Of a DNA stretch of 7,264 nt, positions 4,901 to 7,264 are shown one piece after another. The DNA is from an uncultured Actinomycetes bacterium (lineage in GTDB: Bacteria > Actinomycetota > Actinomycetes > Nanopelagicales > Nanopelagicaceae). The translations under genes were made by a program, and so were the position numbers. Positions within the stretch are counted from its first letter, which is position 1, and each line of letters opens with the position of its first letter. The notes beneath the pieces were generated by a model. The model ran no database searches. It was not told where the DNA came from and saw only the letters and a program-made list of their open reading frames with translations. The stretch covers positions 1-7,264 of the forward strand of contig CAIUHB010000212.1 in assembly GCA_903898855.1 (NCBI GenBank), in the 5' to 3' direction.

Positions 4901-7264
4901 CCGTTATCGCCGCCACCGACTGAGTAAGTGCCAACGCCCCATGAGCCGCCACCGCCACCGCCACCATAGAGGTGCGATCCGGTGAAATAGGTCGAAGTAA
5001 ATCCAGATCCACCTGTTCCACCGATATTTCCAGATGTAGGGGGAGTAGCACCGCCATTTCCACCCACAGAGGAAGTGGCATTTTTGAGTCCAGTTATTGA
5101 TGCCACCGTGCCGCCAGCAATCGTTCCATTCTGAACCGTTGTGCCTGTACTGCAAGGAGATTCCAGCCAGTGCGATAGACCCGCGCTTCCACCATTTGCC
5201 GTCACGTTGAGCGAAGCGTCAGAGAGCGAGATGGTGCTGGTTCGTCCCACTTGTCCATTGAAGTAATTGCCCGACGAAAGCAGTGCGCCTGCTCCGCCTT
5301 GTCCGACTTTCACGCGAAGAGCTGCAGTTGATGTACGAAGTGGGGCAACGCCCTTAACGCCACCACCGCCAGCACCACCACTACCGGCATTGCCACCACC
5401 GCCACCACCGCCACCAACGACGAGCGCCATAGCAGTATTGACTTGCTTAGGAATCTTCCAGCCGCCAGCGGCTGTAATAATGGTTCGAACGAACTGGGTA
5501 ACTTTGTAATTTCCGGTAACTGTCGTCGATTCAATTAATGAATATGTATACGTGGTCGAACCCGTTGCCGGTGCAAGATCTAACGTTCCGCCGGTTCTCG
5601 GCGTATCTCGGTTAAAGGCGAGGCTGCCACTGCCTTCATTGAAATCATAATAGGCATATAGATTCGCACTGTTGGTAGCAGTGTAGGTATCCATATCTAT
5701 TGCGATTTGTGCTGCTGTGCGAGTAGTAGTCCAGATCTTTAGCTCATCAATTTGGCCAGTGAAGTAATCGGTCGCGGTATTTACGCTACAACCGACATAC
5801 CAAGGAGTTGCGGCAGCTCCGGCTGAATAACTTGTGGTTTGGGTATCAACTAATTGACCATTGAGATACGAGTAAAGGTAAGTACCGTTATAGACCAGGG
5901 CAAGGTGAGTCCATTCACCGGCATGAATAGCAAAGTTTCCGAAGGCTCCGTTACCGCTGTAATTAGTTCCATCGGTGATGACCCCACCCCATTTATTACC
6001 GTTGCAATAAATCCAATAGGCGTTAGGTTTGTACAGAACTGTGGCGTTATAGGCCGCGGAGCAACTAGCAGCATCCGGTTTCACCCAAACTTCCACCGTT
6101 CCACCCGATGAGTTGCTATATGTCACTGCCGTAGTTTTTAAATTTTGCGATCCCGTAAAGTTCATCGCAGTATCAGTTTCACTGCTATTTCGCAGGACAA
6201 AGGTAATCGTTGCCGTATCACTCATCGTTACAAAAGAATAGGTCGAGGTGGTATCGGTTATTTGCGCGCGGAACCAATAAATCAGCGTGGTATTTGTTTC
6301 GCTCGGTGTTGTGTAGGTAGAGGTAAGGCCTATCGTTCCGGCATCAACGTTGGTCCACGTTGTGCCGGTGTCATAGGAAACTTGCCACCTAATTGTGCGA
6401 GTGATTCCGCTAAAGAGGTTCGGAGCGGTAGAAGTGAAGGTGGTGGTGTCGCCCGGATAAATAGTGGGCGATGAGGGAGCCGATGGCTTGTAATTTGTTG
6501 CAATGTAACGAACGATGACTACGCCTGATCCACCAGCACCACCATAACCGTAGCTAGTGGCACCGCCACCACCACCGCCACCGGTATTAGGCAGTCCATT
6601 GCCACCAGCATTGGCAGTGGCGTTGTTGTAGGAAGCTCCTTGTTGGAGTTCAACTCCAGAGACGCCACCACCAGCATTACCGGAATAACCTGTTCCAGAT
6701 TGCCAATCGCCACCTGCGCCACCACCGGCATAGGTATTGGATTTACCAAGGATTGTGGAGCTCGGGCCGTCGGTTGCAGAGAACGGAGTTCCACCAACAC
6801 TACTGGCGCCTTTTCCGCCGGTACCACCGGTACTTGTTCCTACGCCGCCCGCACCACCATTTTGGCCACCGCCGCCTAGTCCACCACCACCACCCAGAGC
6901 TGTGTAGGAACCAAATACCGAATATCCACCCGATGAGCCTTGAGCTTGAGTGGTTCCTGAAGTTGAACCACCAGCACCACCATTACCAACAGTTACTGAA
7001 ACAGTGCCACTTGATGGAACTGTGTAATAGGAAATGTCTTGGAGCGCACCACCGCCACCGCCGGATGCACCGTTCTCACCACCGCCACCGCCACCACCGA
7101 CAGCAAGGAAGCTGACATTGGTGACGCCAGAAGGAACGTTCCAAGTTCCAGTACCTGACATGAATGTGACATAGCAATAGCCGAGTCGATAGGCATAAGA
7201 GTATGTAAGACCAGGAGCGGTTGTGAGAGTGCACATGCCACCTGCAGCAACAGTCGTTCTCGAA
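1900..7264 (-). CDS. Giant secreted-type modular protein: glycine-rich, Ig-like, LamG and delta-60 propeller domains (5' end outside window)
   Basis: The frame stays open from stop TAG (1900-1902) to the right edge, giving at least 1787 residues. The Met at 7236 is not a likely start: it lacks a signal peptide and nine more in-frame codons precede it. By residue from that Met: glycine-rich domain 29-247; Ig-like 251-348; LamG-like jelly roll about 358-535; second glycine-rich domain 578-829; second Ig-like 833-935; seven delta-60-type repeats 978-1390; a cadherin/Ig-like strand set 1391-1447; an MBG-like region 1450-1555; a bacterial Ig-like domain with Cys1602 and Cys1621 about 1557-1645; and an IPT/TIG-like C-terminal domain about 1676-1764. 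It is very rich in Gly, Thr, Ser, Asn and Tyr and poor in Lys and Arg, as in extracellular proteins. I see no catalytic motif, LPXTG signal or C-terminal membrane helix; the chain ends GPTWSYTNLTNA. A role in surface adhesion or glycan binding is inferred, and no close named homologue is recognised. Confidence 0.93.
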   Translation of the reverse strand, partial: SRTTVAAGGMCTLTTAPGLTYSYAYRLGYCYVTFMSGTGTWNVPSGVTNVSFLAVGGGGGGGENGASGGGGGALQDISYYTVPSSGTVSVTVGNGGAGGSTSGTTQAQGSSGGYSVFGSYTALGGGGGLGGGGQNGGAGGVGTSTGGTGGKGASSVGGTPFSATDGPSSTILGKSNTYAGGGAGGDWQSGTGYSGNAGGGVSGVELQQGASYNNATANAGGNGLPNTGGGGGGGATSYGYGGAGGSGVVIVRYIATNYKPSAPSSPTIYPGDTTTFTSTAPNLFSGITRTIRWQVSYDTGTTWTNVDAGTIGLTSTYTTPSETNTTLIYWFRAQITDTTSTYSFVTMSDTATITFVLRNSSETDTAMNFTGSQNLKTTAVTYSNSSGGTVEVWVKPDAASCSAAYNATVLYKPNAYWIYCNGNKWGGVITDGTNYSGNGAFGNFAIHAGEWTHLALVYNGTYLYSYLNGQLVDTQTTSYSAGAAATPWYVGCSVNTATDYFTGQIDELKIWTTTRTAAQIAIDMDTYTATNSANLYAYYDFNEGSGSLAFNRDTPRTGGTLDLAPATGSTTYTYSLIESTTVTGNYKVTQFVRTIITAAGGWKIPKQVNTAMALVVGGGGGGGGNAGSGGAGGGGVKGVAPLRTSTAALRVKVGQGGAGALLSSGNYFNGQVGRTSTISLSDASLNVTANGGSAGLSHWLESPCSTGTTVQNGTIAGGTVASITGLKNATSSVGGNGGATPPTSGNIGGTGGSGFTSTYFTGSHLYGGGGGGGSWGVGTYSVGGGDNGLPRGGKGGSSPDSGDRGAVATGNGGGGAGNNSCNYFGGEGGSGTVLLKYLIQDTISVTGPSNDTYTAGARYTFQVTASAANGNLARSYQWQSSSDTGTTWANVSTGTGYLTNTYLTPVLDTSTSGPQFLYRCLVFDSDTDGVSIFATSGSAYINVLQSASIVGSSTISTTYGTRTTSNYTPLNGLPTRKFSMVAGSYGGFLDPTLNGVGYETNTFTQGNSYANAIATNSDGSVIIAGQTTASARDNFSLMKMSSTGVLDSTFGTSGRVVTNMGAKSLITALTIDPVTGAITAVGQAAVANANDGAIAIARYSSTGALDTSFATIGYETITIANAANTGNYVSGFAIQSDGKILISASRLNPAGTTDSATILRLTSSGAIDNTFGSSGYSEFAWGAGYNYTFDFAIQSDGKILVAGQEQDTNSSGNRNYAISRLLANGAIDSTYANSGTAIIAPPCASCFYEGISQIAPDNSVYFASNLSASPANLYLTHINSDGTQDLNFGTNGFITETTTTTCRSLSILVNSPGIVAVTCTIYSTNYTNYIYLYDTAGARVSTFASGGIFNTTVPTGGLNTKSQLTGYPVSQFFTQDSSNNYWLVGTVGSNYGVIKVMGNSTAISTQSPYITLDTTTSEVGKIVVDSATSAGTYYQTVIVTDSASVVTSKLVTISVAKAPGVTITASSPSSSAVYSGDTLTTSETITTSGLVAGDTLTVGFLYKAPSTDTLTAVKVIGDTFTITPIRADTFTITPTVSAISHGSVTNGILSNYLSTTYVTGTLKVNRGTRSNFALNTSTGFAYAVVGAPLKIVVLGAMDTGTVTFTVSGANCTFDTNTLLLTDTATTAATCSLSATIARTANWDTATTQTTIYFQAYINDIPYPAAGTGPNIALQGKVNVTIESLTAGITSITVISYDTVTTKTLILSVTGSGFGSDPNQFDLEIGMKLPVAVLGVSNTLATVKFSTAVYGDGTNWGTISLNLNGDIYLVPKDFISGPTWSYTNLTNA
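1903..3066 (-). other. C-terminal beta-rich modules of the giant protein (Ig/cadherin-, MBG-, Big- and IPT-like)
   Basis: Residues 1391-1778. Residues 1400-1447 end in the strand pattern AGTYYQTVIVTDSASVVTSK, as in cadherin- or PKD-like repeats. Residues 1450-1555 begin APGVTITASSPS and contain SGDTLTTSETITTSGLVAGD, similar to MBG-type repeats. Residues 1557-1645 contain SGANCTFDTN and ATCSLSATI, the paired-cysteine pattern of small bacterial Ig-like domains often seen in actinobacterial surface proteins. Residues 1676-1764 contain LILSVTGSGFGSDPN, the central turn of IPT/TIG domains. Boundaries are by eye. These are probably stalk modules that space the propeller from whatever the C-terminus contacts. 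Confidence 0.6.
2666..2712 (-). repeat. Ten-residue tandem repeat DTFTITP inside the MBG-like region
   Basis: The 17-base segments at 2666-2682 and 2696-2712 differ at one position and are exactly 30 bases apart. In the protein this gives DTFTITP twice at residues 1509-1515 and 1519-1525, with IRA between. The in-frame period and near-identity suggest a recent small duplication of a beta-strand. Confidence 0.75.
3067..4305 (-). repeat. Seven delta-60-type repeats, predicted seven-bladed beta-propeller
   Basis: Seven units start at the L/I-D-x-T-F position at residues 980, 1037, 1096, 1158, 1218, 1275 and 1330 (plus-strand positions 4299, 4128, 3951, 3765, 3585, 3414 and 3249). Spacings are 57, 59, 62, 60, 57 and 55, and the last unit ends near residue 1390. 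The shared pattern is LDxTFGxxG, then about 15 residues, then a strand like AIQSDGKILVAG, a variable loop, then (F/Y)xIxRLxSxG. This is the delta-60 repeat of large secreted bacterial proteins. Units 2-4 are the clearest, unit 1 has LDPTLNG, and units 5-7 drift away from it. The repeats are diverged at the DNA level, so the array is old. Seven units of about 60 residues fit a closed propeller; this is inferred, not shown. Confidence 0.85.
4432..4740 (-). other. Second Ig-like domain of the giant protein
   Basis: Residues 833-935. It contains SYQWQSSSDTGTTWANVSTG (867-886) and LTNTYLTPVLDT, followed by FLYRCLVFDSDTD (907-919), the W...C-type core of a bacterial Ig-like fold. It matches the first Ig-like domain at WQxSxDTGTTWxNV and LTxTYxTP, so the two are paralogous modules. 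It links the second glycine-rich domain to the propeller. Confidence 0.75.
4750..5505 (-). repeat. Second glycine-rich domain of the giant protein
   Basis: Residues 578-829. It opens with the family entry strand, here VTQFVRTIITAAGGWKIP, then TAMALVVGGGGGGGG, and closes with GGEGGSGTVLLKYL, the typical exit strand. Glycine runs lie at 608-615, 758-764 and 803-806, with the longest plus-strand CCACCGCCA-type stretches at 5388-5415 and 4946-4970. The glycine codons mix GGT and GGC, so the runs are not pure microsatellites. Confidence 0.88.
5632..6165 (-). other. LamG/concanavalin-like jelly-roll domain of the giant protein
   Basis: Residues about 358-535. Diagnostic pieces in order: MNFTGSQNL (358-366), GTVEVWVKPDA (379-389), GEWTHLALVYNGTYLYSYLN (440-459), YFTGQIDELKIWTTTRTAAQ (491-510) and LYAYYDFNEGSG (526-537). 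This is the strand order of LamG-like / Laminin_G_3 domains, which commonly bind carbohydrate or protein ligands at the cell surface. Cys392, Cys411 and Cys483 are present. It is the likeliest ligand-binding module outside the propeller. Confidence 0.88.
6193..6486 (-). other. First Ig-like domain of the giant protein
   Basis: Residues 251-348. It starts PSAPSSPTIYPGDTTTFTST and contains IRWQVSYDTGTTWTNVDAG (282-300), LTSTYTTP (304-311) and LIYWFRAQITD (318-328), an Ig-like strand pattern. It is clearly paralogous to the second Ig-like domain at residues 833-935. Confidence 0.75.
6496..7152 (-). repeat. First glycine-rich domain of the giant protein
   Basis: Residues 29-247. It opens with GTGTWNVPSGVTNVSFLAV and GGGGGGG (47-53), contains many further glycine runs (59-63, 115-119, 219-225) and closes with GGAGGSGVVIVRYI (232-245). 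This W-x-VP-x-GVT-x-V entry and GSG-VVIVRY exit is the known glycine-rich domain of large secreted bacterial proteins. The entry lies close behind the window edge, so only a short segment, probably with the signal peptide, is missing upstream. Confidence 0.9.

Noticed and set aside
4920..7100. CCACCGCCA clusters as a CRISPR array or regulatory repeats
   Set aside because: There is no regular spacing and no spacers; every cluster encodes glycine runs in a long intact frame.
4946..7100. Phase-variable on/off switching at the glycine codon tracts
   Set aside because: The repeat unit is three bases and interrupted, so slippage changes length but not frame. No mono- or dinucleotide tract of notable length was seen.
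6753..7115. Plus-strand frame encoding a His-rich protein that could look like a metal-binding protein
   Set aside because: The His and Arg runs come from CCACCACC-type sequence, the complement of glycine codons in the glycine-rich domain.

Overview
The window reads as compact bacterial chromosome, probably from a streamlined, mid-GC actinobacterium such as the freshwater acI/Nanopelagicales group. That placement is an inference. It rests on short intergenic gaps (35, 59 and 8 bases), start codons that lack clear Shine-Dalgarno sequences but sit 6-7 bases after TANNNT boxes, and a giant Gly/Thr/Ser-rich secreted-type protein of a kind common in such genomes. No rRNA, tRNA, CRISPR array, insertion sequence or phage gene was seen.

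Layout: (1) At the left edge a minus-strand gene runs off the window; only its first 113 codons are visible. (2) A minus-strand DinB-superfamily (YfiT/BstA-like) protein of 156 residues lies 35 bases upstream of it, so the two probably share a transcript. (3) A 59-base divergent promoter region separates the DinB gene from (4) a plus-strand Gfo/Idh/MocA-family NAD(P)-dependent oxidoreductase of 328 residues. (5) That gene converges, across 8 bases, on a minus-strand giant gene that fills the remaining three quarters of the window and stays open at the right edge, so its true start and any signal peptide are outside.

The giant protein is the notable object. At least 1787 residues are visible. 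The order from the N-terminal side is glycine-rich domain, Ig-like domain, LamG/concanavalin-like jelly roll, second glycine-rich domain, second Ig-like domain, seven consecutive delta-60-type repeats that probably close into a seven-bladed beta-propeller, and then three or four further beta-rich Ig-, MBG- and IPT-like modules. It has no catalytic motif, membrane anchor or sorting signal in the visible part, and looks like an extracellular adhesion or binding protein.

The three small genes are ordinary cytoplasmic metabolism or unknown, and nothing in the sequence ties them functionally to the giant protein. Residue numbers for the giant protein count from the Met codon at 7236, used only as a ruler.
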